In this document: positions 18,058 through 25,809 of the stretch, in pieces
Position numbering within the stretch: the first letter of the stretch is position 1
Layout: every line of letters begins with the position of its first letter
DNA from: Caballeronia humi
Lineage (GTDB): Bacteria; Pseudomonadota; Gammaproteobacteria; Burkholderiales; Burkholderiaceae
Length of the DNA: 62,005 nucleotides
NCBI RefSeq assembly: GCF_001544475.1
Contig: NZ_FCNW02000036.1
Span: forward strand, 1 to 62,005
Reading direction: 5' to 3'
Made by a program: the position numbers and the translations under genes
The notes under the pieces: generated by a model
Told to the model about the DNA's origin: nothing
Databases searched by the model: none
What the model saw: the letters and a program-made list of their open reading frames with translations, nothing else

Positions 18058-19212
18058 TTAAATCGAGCAAAGCCGGCGCGCGCCTTCGAGCAGCGTGTCG
18101 TCGTCCTTCGCGAAGGAGAGGCGGATCACGCGATTGTCCGTGCCGTCCGTATAAAACGCTGACAGCGGGATCGTCGCGACCCGCGCCTCGCGGATCAGAC
18201 GCAGCACGAAGTCGCTGTCGCTCTCTTCGGAAAACGCGCCGAAGCGTGCCAGCATGAAGAAACTGCCCGCGCTAGGCAAGAGTTCAAAACGCGATCCGGC
18301 CAGCGCTTTCGCGAGCAGGTCGCGTTTACGCTGATAGAACGGGCCGAGGCCGAGGTAGCTCGATTCGTCGCCGAGGGCTTCGGCGAACGCGATCTGCATC
18401 GGCGTGTCGGCGGAGAAGGTCATGAACTGGTGGACCTTGCGGATTTCGGCGGTCAACTCGGCGGGCGCGAGGCAGAAGCCGACACGCCATCCCGTCACGT
18501 GGTAAGACTTGCCGAACGACGACACGATCACGCTGCGCTCCGCCAGTTGCGGATGACGCGCCATGCTGTGATGCAGCGCGCCATCGAAGACCACGTGTTC
18601 GTACACTTCGTCCGACAGCACGATGATCTGCGTGTCACGTGTAAGCGCCGTGAGGCGCTCGATGTCGTGCGCGGTGAACGCGCTGCCGCTCGGGTTGTGC
18701 GGCGTGTTGATCAGGATCATGCGCGTCTTCGGCGTGATCTTCGCGGCGACTTCGTCCCAGTCGATCTGGAACGTCTCGGACGACAGCTTGATCGCGACCG
18801 GCGTCGCGCCTTGCAGTTGCACGATCGGCGCGTAGCTGTCGAACGACGGCTCGAAGTAAATCACCTCATCGCCGGGATGCACGAGGGCGCTGATCGACGC
18901 GTACAGCCCTTCGCTCGCGCTCGCAACGACCGTCACTTCCGTGCCCGGGTCGTACTTCGCGCCGTACAGTTTCTCGGTCTTGATAGCGAGCGCCTCGCGC
19001 AGGGCGACCACGCCCGACATCGGCGAGTACTGGTTATGACCTGCCCGCATGGCTCGCGACGCGGCCTCGACGAGTTTCGGATCGCACGCGAAATTCGGCG
19101 CGCCTTGCGACAGGTTCAGCGCGTGATGTTCTTCGGCAAGCTGCCCGATCACGGTAAAAATGGTGGTGCCGACGTTCGGCAGTTTCGATTGGGGAATCCA
19201 TGCACTTTTCAC
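18058..19212 (-). CDS. PLP-dependent aminotransferase, methionine aminotransferase (YbdL) type
   Basis: A 384-aa fold-type I aminotransferase of class I/II. It shows the N-terminal TTIFTVIGQLAEEH and LNLSQGAPNF, the asparagine motif NTPHNPSGSAF, the SDEVYEHVVFD segment with the PLP-contacting Asp and Tyr, and the Schiff-base lysine in SSFGKSYHVTGWRVG. This arrangement resembles E. coli YbdL, which prefers methionine, histidine and phenylalanine. It is divergent from a LysR gene, with an operator-like inverted repeat between them, and is followed by an amino-acid binding protein, suggesting an amino-acid uptake and transamination unit. Specificity is inferred. Confidence 0.85.
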   Translation of the reverse strand: MKSAWIPQSKLPNVGTTIFTVIGQLAEEHHALNLSQGAPNFACDPKLVEAASRAMRAGHNQYSPMSGVVALREALAIKTEKLYGAKYDPGTEVTVVASASEGLYASISALVHPGDEVIYFEPSFDSYAPIVQLQGATPVAIKLSSETFQIDWDEVAAKITPKTRMILINTPHNPSGSAFTAHDIERLTALTRDTQIIVLSDEVYEHVVFDGALHHSMARHPQLAERSVIVSSFGKSYHVTGWRVGFCLAPAELTAEIRKVHQFMTFSADTPMQIAFAEALGDESSYLGLGPFYQRKRDLLAKALAGSRFELLPSAGSFFMLARFGAFSEESDSDFVLRLIREARVATIPLSAFYTDGTDNRVIRLSFAKDDDTLLEGARRLCSI

Positions 19213-19285
19213 GACGGCGGCTCCAGAAGCGGTTTCGATGATTCAACCGCGGCAATAATGCGCGGACAATCGAAAGTTTGTCATA

Positions 19286-19312
19286 CTAGCCATGCTTGCC
19301 GATCATGACTAG
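19286..19312 (+). promoter_or_regulatory. LysR-type operator candidate
   Basis: An imperfect inverted repeat, CTAGCCATG then 9 bases then CATGACTAG, pairs in 8 of 9 positions. It lies in the 111-bp divergent gap between the aminotransferase and lysR starts, just before the lysR start, as expected for an autoregulatory LysR site. Confidence 0.5.
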
Positions 19313-19323
19313 GGACACCTCCG

Positions 19324-20241
19324 ATGAAACCGCTTCCCTCTCTCGACGTGCTGAAAACCTTTCTCGTCGTGGCGCAGAAGCTCAACTTCACGCGCGCCGC
19401 TGATGTACTCAATCTGACGCAGGGCGCGGTCAGCCGGCAGATTTCGGGGCTGGAGTCGCATCTTGGATATGGGCTTTTTGTCAGGCAGGCGCGGGGCCTC
19501 GCGCTCACGCCGAACGGCGCGATGCTGCTCGCGCCGTTGCAGCAGGCATTCGCGCAGATCACCGAGGCGCTGGAGAAGAGCGGCGCGCAGTCCGGCACGC
19601 TGCGCGTGAAGTGCCCGACCTGCGCGATGCGCTGGATTTTGCCGCGCGTCATCCGGCTGCAGAACGAGCGGCCGGAACTGGTGGTGGAAGTGACGGCGGC
19701 GGTATCGCACGGGGTGGAGTTCAACGCCGAGCAGTTCGACGCGGCGATCGTCTTCGGCCAGCCGACCGTCAAGGGCGTGACGATCCATCATCTCTTCGAC
19801 GAAGTTCTGACGCCGGTGTGCGCGCCCGGGCTCTGGAAGGGGAAGAAAGGCCGCGCGGCAACACCCGACGACCTCGCCGACAAAACGCTGCTGCATCCCA
19901 CGCGCGATCGCCGCGACTGGCTGCGCTGGCTCGAAGCGTATGGCTATCGCGGCTTGCCGTCGACGAAAGCGCAGCACTTCGATACGCTCGATCTTGCGAT
20001 TTCGTCGGCGATGCAGGGACTTGGTGTCACGATCGGCGATCTTTCGCTGATCGAAGAGGACGTGCGCGCGAGACGCGTGATCACGCCGTTCTCGCTGTGC
20101 GTGCCGAGCGGCGCCGCGTACTACCTGATTTATCCAGAGCGGCCGGCGCCTTCAGCCGCGTTGCAGCAGTTTGCGCAGTGGCTCGAAACCGAGGCTGCGC
20201 AAACCCGGGCGAATCTCTCCGGCTACCTGCAGGCGGCTTGA
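19324..20241 (+). CDS. LysR-type transcriptional regulator, GcvA-like
   Basis: A 305-aa LysR regulator. The N-terminal winged HTH reads LDVLKTFLVVAQKLNFTRAA and LTQGAVSRQISGLE, and the C-terminal effector domain begins near residue 95. It is transcribed away from the aminotransferase/binding-protein pair, the classic LysR arrangement, so that pair is its likely target. It converges on the LivK-like gene with a 12-bp gap. The effector is unknown, perhaps an amino acid. Confidence 0.88.
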   Translation: MKPLPSLDVLKTFLVVAQKLNFTRAADVLNLTQGAVSRQISGLESHLGYGLFVRQARGLALTPNGAMLLAPLQQAFAQITEALEKSGAQSGTLRVKCPTCAMRWILPRVIRLQNERPELVVEVTAAVSHGVEFNAEQFDAAIVFGQPTVKGVTIHHLFDEVLTPVCAPGLWKGKKGRAATPDDLADKTLLHPTRDRRDWLRWLEAYGYRGLPSTKAQHFDTLDLAISSAMQGLGVTIGDLSLIEEDVRARRVITPFSLCVPSGAAYYLIYPERPAPSAALQQFAQWLETEAAQTRANLSGYLQAA

Positions 20242-20253
20242 AGAAGCTCCGCG

Positions 20254-21414
20254 TTACATTCCCTGCTTCGTCACGACCGGGACCCACGCGCCGTTCTTCA
20301 CCTGATACAGCGTCGACGACGCGTTTTTCAGCGCGCCCTTGTCGTCGAAGGCGATCGGGCCGGTGATGCCGTCGAACGACACCTTCTTCAGTTCCGCGCG
20401 ATAGACCTTCGGATCGCTCGAATTCGCTTTCTGCATCGCGTGGATCGCGGCCCACGCGGCGTCATAGCCGAACGGCGCGTACGACAGAATCGCGACGCCG
20501 AAGCGCTTCTTGAACTTCTCGTCGAACGCCTTGCCGTGCGGCAGCTTCTCCAGCGGGCTGCCGTATTCCCAAGCCTGCGCGCCTTCGGCCGGATCGCCCG
20601 CGAGTTTCAGGAAATCCGCGTCCATCACACCGCCGCCGCCCACGAATTGCGCGTTCATGCCGAGCTGCTTCATCCGCTTCACGACCGCCGCCGCCTGCCG
20701 GTCGAGGCCGCCGAAGAAAATCAGGTCGGCGTTCTCGGCCTTGATGCGCGTGAGTTGCGCGGAGAAATCGACTGTCTGGTTGTCGCTGAACTCGCGCGCG
20801 ACGATCGTGCCGCCCTTCGACTTCACCGCCTTCTCGAACTCGTCGGCCTCGCCCTGGCCGAAGGCCGTGCGGTCGTCGATGATCGCGATGCGCTTCGCCT
20901 TGGTCGTCGTCACTGCGTAGAGGCCGGCGTTGCCCGCGTTCTGCGCGTCGCTCGAAATCACGGTGAAAACGTTGGCGAAACCTTGCGTGGTGATCGTCGG
21001 ATTTGTTGCGGCCGGGTCGATCATCGGGATGCCGGCGTTCTCGTACACGCGCGATGCCGGCAGCGTCGTGCCGGAGTTGAAGTGCCCGACGACGACGGAC
21101 ACGTTGTCGTCCACGAGCTTCTGCGCCGCCTGCACGCCGACGCGCGGGTCGGCCTGATCGTCCTGCGCGGCGATCTCGAAGCGCGCGGTCTTGCCGCCAA
21201 TCTTGATGTTCTTCGCGTTGGCCTCGTCGAGCGCGAGCTGCACGCCGTTTTGCAGATCCTTGCCGTAGCCCGCGTTCGCGCCGGTGAGCGGCGCGGCAAA
21301 GCCGACCTTCACGGCGAGGTCTTCCGCGGATGCCGCGAGCGGCATCACGGCGAGCGCGCCGGCGGCACAGGCCAGCATCCAGGCAAGCGGTTTCAAGCTC
21401 GTACGAACACGCAT
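20254..21414 (-). CDS. Branched-chain amino-acid type ABC substrate-binding protein
   Basis: A 386-aa periplasmic LivK/LivJ-type binding protein. The start at 21414 has AAAGGAGAGGAAACC upstream and opens a signal peptide (MRVRTSLKPLAWMLACAAG, cleavage near ASAED). The mature protein begins VKVGFAAPLTGANAGYGKDL and has VVVGHFNSGTTLPASRVY and GGLDRQAAAVVKRMKQLGM, all typical of type I periplasmic binding folds. No livHMGF transport genes are adjacent, so it is an orphan or uses a distant permease. It is divergent from the MarR gene, 269 bp away. The ligand may be Leu/Ile/Val or another small carboxylate. Confidence 0.87.
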   Translation of the reverse strand: MRVRTSLKPLAWMLACAAGALAVMPLAASAEDLAVKVGFAAPLTGANAGYGKDLQNGVQLALDEANAKNIKIGGKTARFEIAAQDDQADPRVGVQAAQKLVDDNVSVVVGHFNSGTTLPASRVYENAGIPMIDPAATNPTITTQGFANVFTVISSDAQNAGNAGLYAVTTTKAKRIAIIDDRTAFGQGEADEFEKAVKSKGGTIVAREFSDNQTVDFSAQLTRIKAENADLIFFGGLDRQAAAVVKRMKQLGMNAQFVGGGGVMDADFLKLAGDPAEGAQAWEYGSPLEKLPHGKAFDEKFKKRFGVAILSYAPFGYDAAWAAIHAMQKANSSDPKVYRAELKKVSFDGITGPIAFDDKGALKNASSTLYQVKNGAWVPVVTKQGM

Positions 21415-21648
21415 GGTTTCCTCTCCTTTTATTTGGCAGACGACTGGAACACGAGCGGCATGAGCGGCGCAAGAAGGGATTGCCCCAAGCGCGGCGGGCG
21501 TCGCCGGTGAATCCTGATCCCGTTGGAACACCCGCAATTTAGGAAGCCAATATCCGCGCGTCTTGGTTTTTCGTCGCACGGCGGATGCGGATTTCGGCAC
21601 AGACTTCGTGACGCCGAAGTCGTTCTATAAAGTGCTTCAATACGCAAC

Positions 21649-21683
21649 TTGACAAAGTGCATATGCACAACTATCCTTGTTTC
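21649..21683 (+). promoter_or_regulatory. marR promoter with operator in its spacer (leaderless)
   Basis: A near-consensus promoter: -35 TTGACA at 21649-21654, 17-bp spacer, -10 TATCCT at 21672-21677. The spacer holds the perfect palindrome GTGCATATGCAC (21657-21668), well placed to block RNA polymerase. Only six bases separate the -10 from the ATG at 21684, so transcription should start at or within a base of the start codon, giving a leaderless mRNA. The palindrome recurs almost unchanged before the SDR gene. Confidence 0.7.
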
Positions 21684-22124
21684 ATGACTTCCGCATCAAC
21701 CACACCCTCCACCTACCTCGACTGCAACTGCTTCGCCATCCGGCAGGCGGCGCGCTATGTATCGCAATTGTATGAACGCCACTTGTCCGAAGCCGGCCTG
21801 ACGTCGGCGCAGTTCACGCTCGTCGCGGCGATCGGGCGCAGGCCTGGTGTGCAAATGGCCGATCTCGCAGACGCGATGGTCATGGACCGCACCACGCTCG
21901 TGCGTGCATTGAAGCCGTTGCAGCGGGACGGCATCGTCGAGGCTGCGCCGGAATCGTCGGCGTCGCGGGCGGTCGGCTTGCGGCTCTCCGCGTCGGGCAA
22001 GGAAACGCTCGCGCAGGCGGTGCTTCGCTGGCAGGCTGCGCAGGCTGAATTCGAGGAAAAATTCGGACAAGACCGCGCGCGGGAATTACGCAAATCCCTG
22101 TTTGCATTGACATCGGCGGGTTGA
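21684..22124 (+). CDS. MarR-family regulator
   Basis: A 146-aa MarR/SlyA-type winged-helix regulator. The dimer helices start at CFAIRQAARYVSQLYERHL; the recognition region is VQMADLADAMVMDRTTLVRALKPLQ, and the wing follows at AAPESSASRAVGLRLSASG. The start at 21684 is preferred over GTG/ATG codons at 21657 and 21663, because those lie inside the promoter spacer palindrome and no Shine-Dalgarno sequence exists. It ends with its own terminator. Matching palindromes before itself and before the SDR-thiolase pair suggest it represses itself and those two genes; the ligand is probably an aromatic or acyl substrate of that pathway, which is inference. Confidence 0.85.
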   Translation: MTSASTTPSTYLDCNCFAIRQAARYVSQLYERHLSEAGLTSAQFTLVAAIGRRPGVQMADLADAMVMDRTTLVRALKPLQRDGIVEAAPESSASRAVGLRLSASGKETLAQAVLRWQAAQAEFEEKFGQDRARELRKSLFALTSAG

Positions 22125-22142
22125 GGCGGAATCGCATCAGAC

Positions 22143-22170
22143 GGACCCTTCAACGAGGGGTCCTTTTTTT
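22143..22170 (+). terminator. Intrinsic terminator of marR
   Basis: GGACCC and GGGTCC form the stem (22143-22148 with 22158-22163), extendable by a wobble pair, followed by seven T residues. It separates marR from the SDR gene. Confidence 0.82.
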
Positions 22171-22173
22171 CGA

Positions 22174-22202
22174 TCCTAAAAGTGTATATGCACTTACATG
22201 AT
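22174..22202 (+). promoter_or_regulatory. Second MarR operator and SDR-thiolase promoter
   Basis: AAGTG-TATATG-CACTT at 22180-22195 differs from the marR site by one base in the 12-base core GTG(C/T)ATATGCAC. Aligning the two places weak hexamers TCCTAA (22174) and CATGAT (22197) 17 bp apart around it. The operator match is clear; the promoter is tentative. Confidence 0.6.
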
Positions 22203-22231
22203 CGAACGAATGAGGAAATCGGAGAAACACC

Positions 22232-22939
22232 ATGCAGATCAAAGGCAAAGTTGTACTCGTTACTGGCGCAAACCGAGGACTCGGCAAGCAATTCGCAAAG
22301 TCGCTCGTCGAAGCGGGCGCGGCGAAAGTCTATGCGGCCGCGCGCGATCCGGGCAGCGTGAAGATCGAAGGCGTCGAAGCGATTCCGCTCGACGTCACCA
22401 ATCACGACGACATCGCCGCCGCCGCCGAGCGCTACACCGACGTGCAAGTGCTGATCAACAACGCAGGCGCCACGACGCGCGGCCTGCTGACCGATCCGGC
22501 ATCGACGCAAGGCGTGCGCGAACTCTTCGAAGTCAACGTGATCGGCCCGCTCGCGCTGACGCAGGCCTTCGCGCCGATCCTCAAGCGCAACGGCGGCGGT
22601 GCGGTGGTGAACGTGCTGTCGGTGCTGAGCTGGGTGGCGTTGCCGTCGGGCGGGGCTTACAGCGTGTCGAAGTCGGCGGCGTGGGCCTTGACCAACGTCC
22701 AGCGCGAGGAGTTGCGCGAGCAGGGCACGCTGGTGGTCGCCGTGCATCCGGGCTACATCGATACCGATATGACCGCCGGCGTGACCGCCCCGAAGACGAC
22801 GCCCGAGCACGTCGTGGGCGAGGTGCTGGCCGCGGTCGAGCGGGATCAGGAAGAAGTGCTGGTCGATGACACCGGTCGCGCGGTGAAGGAATCGCTTTCT
22901 ACTGCAAAGCCGCTGTATCTCACTGGCATCCCGCGCTGA
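22232..22939 (+). CDS. Short-chain dehydrogenase/reductase
   Basis: A 235-aa classical SDR. It has the cofactor motif TGANRGLG at residues 11-18, NNAG near 79-82, and a catalytic Ser plus YSVSK (Tyr and Lys). It should reduce a carbonyl or oxidise an alcohol with NAD(P)H. An Arg after TGAN is compatible with NADPH. It is 18 bp ahead of a thiolase gene and controlled by the upstream MarR-type site. The two could form a small chain-shortening or acetoacetyl step of a degradation pathway, but the substrate is unknown. Confidence 0.87.
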   Translation: MQIKGKVVLVTGANRGLGKQFAKSLVEAGAAKVYAAARDPGSVKIEGVEAIPLDVTNHDDIAAAAERYTDVQVLINNAGATTRGLLTDPASTQGVRELFEVNVIGPLALTQAFAPILKRNGGGAVVNVLSVLSWVALPSGGAYSVSKSAAWALTNVQREELREQGTLVVAVHPGYIDTDMTAGVTAPKTTPEHVVGEVLAAVERDQEEVLVDDTGRAVKESLSTAKPLYLTGIPR

Positions 22940-22957
22940 TCTTCGAGGAAGCACACC

Positions 22958-24148
22958 ATGAATACGCATGAAATCGTGTTGTGTCACCCGGTCCGGACCG
23001 CGATCGGCGCGTTCAACGGATCGCTGAAGAACGTCCCCGCGACCGATCTCGGCGCGGCCGCCGTGCGCGAGACGTTGCGGCGCGCGGGCGGCATCGATGT
23101 GTCATCGATCGATTCAGTCGTGCTCGGCAACGTCATCCAGGCGGGCAACCGCATGAATCCGGCGCGGCAGGCGGCGGTCGGTGGCGGCGTGCCGGTGTCG
23201 GTGCCGGCGCTGACGGTGAACCGCGTCTGCGGCTCCGGCGCGCAGGCAATCGCGTCCATCGCGACCGAGATCGCGGCGGGCATCGCGCAGATCGGGATCG
23301 CGGGCGGCATGGAAAACATGGACCGCGCGCCGTATCTGCTCGACGGCGGCCGCCACGGCTACCGGATGGGCAACGCGCAGATCCACGACAGCATGTTGCG
23401 CGACGGCCTCGTCGATGCCTTCTCCGGCGAGCATTCCGGCTGGCACACGGAAGACCTCGTCACGCAACTCGACATCACGCGCGAGGCGCAGGACCGCTGG
23501 GCCGAGCGCTCGCAGCAATGCTTCGCGGCGGCGCAGGAAAAGGGATTGTTCGACGCCGAGATCGTTGGCATCGACGTGAAGGCGGGCAAGCAGACCGTCG
23601 CCTTCGCCCGCGATGAACAGCCGCGCCCCGAGACGACCCTCGCGACGCTCGGCAAGTTGCGCCCCGCGTTCCGGCCCGACGGCACGATCACGGCAGGCAA
23701 TGCGCCGGGGTTGAACAGCGGCGCGTCGGCGATGCTGGTCGCCGACCGGCGCGTGGCCGATGCGCGCGGCATCGAGCCGTTCGTGCGGCTCGTCGCGTTC
23801 GGGATCGCGGCGGTCGAGCCGGGGATGTTCGGTCTGGGTCCGGTGCCGGCCGTGCAACAGGCGCTGCAGCGCGCGGGCTGGTCGCTCGCGGACGTGGAGC
23901 GCTTCGAGATCAACGAGGCGTTCGCGGCGGTGCCGATCGCCGTGGCGCGCACGCTCGGGTTGCCGGACGACATCGTGAACGTGGACGGCGGCGCGATCGC
24001 GCACGGTCATGCGATCGGCGCGACGGGCGCGGTGCTGACGACGCGCCTGGCCCACGCGATGCGCCGCGACGGCGTGCGCCGCGCGATGGTGACGCTGTGT
24101 ATCGGCGGCGGGCAGGGGATTGCGCTGGCGCTGGAAGCGTTGAACTAA
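22958..24148 (+). CDS. Acetyl-CoA C-acyltransferase (thiolase)
   Basis: A 396-aa thiolase. The nucleophilic cysteine is Cys91 in VNRVCGSGAQAI. The other active-site motifs are NEAFAA, AHGHAIGATGA (His) and the second cysteine in TLCIGGGQG. The usual GHPIG is GHAIG here, a small departure. The reaction is thiolytic cleavage of a 3-oxoacyl-CoA or condensation of acetyl-CoA. It is probably co-transcribed with the SDR under MarR control. Chain-length specificity cannot be read from the sequence. Confidence 0.9.
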   Translation: MNTHEIVLCHPVRTAIGAFNGSLKNVPATDLGAAAVRETLRRAGGIDVSSIDSVVLGNVIQAGNRMNPARQAAVGGGVPVSVPALTVNRVCGSGAQAIASIATEIAAGIAQIGIAGGMENMDRAPYLLDGGRHGYRMGNAQIHDSMLRDGLVDAFSGEHSGWHTEDLVTQLDITREAQDRWAERSQQCFAAAQEKGLFDAEIVGIDVKAGKQTVAFARDEQPRPETTLATLGKLRPAFRPDGTITAGNAPGLNSGASAMLVADRRVADARGIEPFVRLVAFGIAAVEPGMFGLGPVPAVQQALQRAGWSLADVERFEINEAFAAVPIAVARTLGLPDDIVNVDGGAIAHGHAIGATGAVLTTRLAHAMRRDGVRRAMVTLCIGGGQGIALALEALN

Positions 24149-24176
24149 GCGACGAAGCGTGCAGCGAGGCAGAAGT

Positions 24177-24590
24177 CTACTCTTTGCCCCGTTGCATGTC
24201 CTCGAACCCGGCGGCGGCCTTCTGCACGTCCTCCGGAAAATCCGACATCTCGTGGACCTGTCTCACCTCGATCACTTCATTGTCCGACCCCGGACAGCGC
24301 TTCGCCCACTCGATCGCCTCTTCGCGCGACTTCACCTGAATCATCCAGTACCCGCCGACCACTTCCTTCGCTTCGGCGAACGGCCCGTCGGTCACGCGCG
24401 GCTTGCCGCCTTCGAACGACACGCGCGCACCCGACGACGGCGGATGCAGGCCGTCGAGCGCGAGCAGCACGCCGGCCTTCTGCAATTCCTCGTTGTACTT
24501 CATCATGGCGGCGACGGCTTCCGCGCTCGGAACGGTGTCGGGCGCGGCGGTTTCGTAGCCGTGCGGGATCATCAGCATCATGAATCTCAT
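24177..24590 (-). CDS. YCII-related (DGPF domain) protein
   Basis: A 137-aa protein of the YciI-like / DGPF family. It begins MRFMMLMIPHGYE and contains the signature DGPFAEAKEVVGGYWMI. The fold is a ferredoxin-like dimer with a proposed acid-base active site; physiological function is unknown. These genes often sit beside ECF sigma-factor genes; none is seen here. It is convergent with the thiolase gene. Confidence 0.85.
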   Translation of the reverse strand: MRFMMLMIPHGYETAAPDTVPSAEAVAAMMKYNEELQKAGVLLALDGLHPPSSGARVSFEGGKPRVTDGPFAEAKEVVGGYWMIQVKSREEAIEWAKRCPGSDNEVIEVRQVHEMSDFPEDVQKAAAGFEDMQRGKE

Positions 24591-24745
24591 TGAAAGCTCC
24601 TTTGGTTAGTCTATGACGGGCGAAAGATCGCGCTCTCGACAATACGACGACGCGCGCCCGATGAAATCGACATGAACCGTCAAATTGCTTCTCCGCGTTT
24701 GTCCCTATGCGATTGCTGTTGCGAACGCAGCGCAGCAAATCCAAT

Positions 24746-24763
24746 AATGTAATCCATTACATT
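24746..24763 (+). promoter_or_regulatory. LacI-family operator candidate
   Basis: A perfect palindrome, AATGTAAT-CC-ATTACATT, lies 20 bp before the lacI start in otherwise GC-rich DNA. Its position suggests autoregulation of the regulator-transporter operon. Confidence 0.6.
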
Positions 24764-24782
24764 TTGCGGGCGACACATTGCG

Positions 24783-25808
24783 ATGATCGTCTCCGAGACA
24801 GCCCGTGCGAGCGAAGAAGTGTCGATTGCCGATGTCGCCGAACGGGCGGGCGTGTCGGTCGCGACGGTGTCGCGCGTGCTCAACGGCCACACCAACGTGC
24901 GCCAGCCGACGCGCGAAAAAGTGCTCGCCGCCGTGGCCGAGAGCGGCTACAGGATCAATGAACTCGCGCGCAACCTGCGCACGGCCGAGAGCCGCCTGCT
25001 CCTCACGATGGTGCCCGACTTCGGCAACCCGTTCTACGCGGCGATTGTGCGCGGCATCGACAGCGTCGCGCGTCAGAACGGCTACTTCATGCTGCTCTGC
25101 GACACCGGCGCCGACCCGTTGCGCGAGCGCAGCTACTTCGACCTCTTGCGCGGCCGCCGTGCCGATGGCGCCATCTGCCTCGACCCCGCCGCTGTGCAGA
25201 AGGCGCTGGCCGAAGAGGCGTCGGCGCTGCCCTGGGTCGCGTGCTGCGAGTTCGATCCGGCGGCGGGCGTGCCGTTCGTCGGCATCGACAACCATGCGGC
25301 CGCTGGCGATGTCGTGCGCTATTTGACGGGGCGCGGGCATCGCAAGATCGCGCTGATCAACTCGGGCCACGGCTATCTTTACGGGCGGCAGCGCCTGGAA
25401 GGCTATCGCGATGCGCTGCGCGACGCGGGCATCGATCCGCATCCGGCGTGGCAGATCGAACTCGACAGCCTCGATTACGCGGCGGGCGAGGACGCGGCGC
25501 GCCAGCTCGCATCGCTGGATGACGACCGGCCGACAGCGGTCTTCGCCGTCTCGGATACGCTCGCAATCGGCGTGATCAACGGCCTGCGCGGCGTCGGCCT
25601 GAAGGTGCCGGACGACGTGGCGGTCGTCGGTTTCGACGATATCGCGGTCGCCGCGCACATCGATCCGCCGCTCACGACTGTCGCGCAACCGATGCAGGAA
25701 CTCGGCGAAACGGCCGCGCACTTGCTGCTCAGACGCCTGCGCGAGCCGAAGGTGCACGTTCCGGGCGTGCTGCTGCCGCATCGGCTGATCCTGCGAAGGA
25801 GCGCGTGA
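24783..25808 (+). CDS. LacI-family transcriptional regulator
   Basis: A 341-aa LacI/GalR regulator. The HTH is at residues 13-40 (VSIADVAERAGVSVATVSRV, then the hinge helix near LARNLRT), followed by a periplasmic-binding-protein-like sensor domain (LLTMVPDFGNPFYAAIVRGI, ending VVGFDDIAVAAHIDPPLTTV). It is the first gene of the sugar ABC operon: its stop is one base from the ATPase start. It probably represses the operon until the imported sugar binds. The operator candidate at 24746-24763 supports autoregulation. Confidence 0.9.
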   Translation: MIVSETARASEEVSIADVAERAGVSVATVSRVLNGHTNVRQPTREKVLAAVAESGYRINELARNLRTAESRLLLTMVPDFGNPFYAAIVRGIDSVARQNGYFMLLCDTGADPLRERSYFDLLRGRRADGAICLDPAAVQKALAEEASALPWVACCEFDPAAGVPFVGIDNHAAAGDVVRYLTGRGHRKIALINSGHGYLYGRQRLEGYRDALRDAGIDPHPAWQIELDSLDYAAGEDAARQLASLDDDRPTAVFAVSDTLAIGVINGLRGVGLKVPDDVAVVGFDDIAVAAHIDPPLTTVAQPMQELGETAAHLLLRRLREPKVHVPGVLLPHRLILRRSA

Positions 25809-25809
25809 C

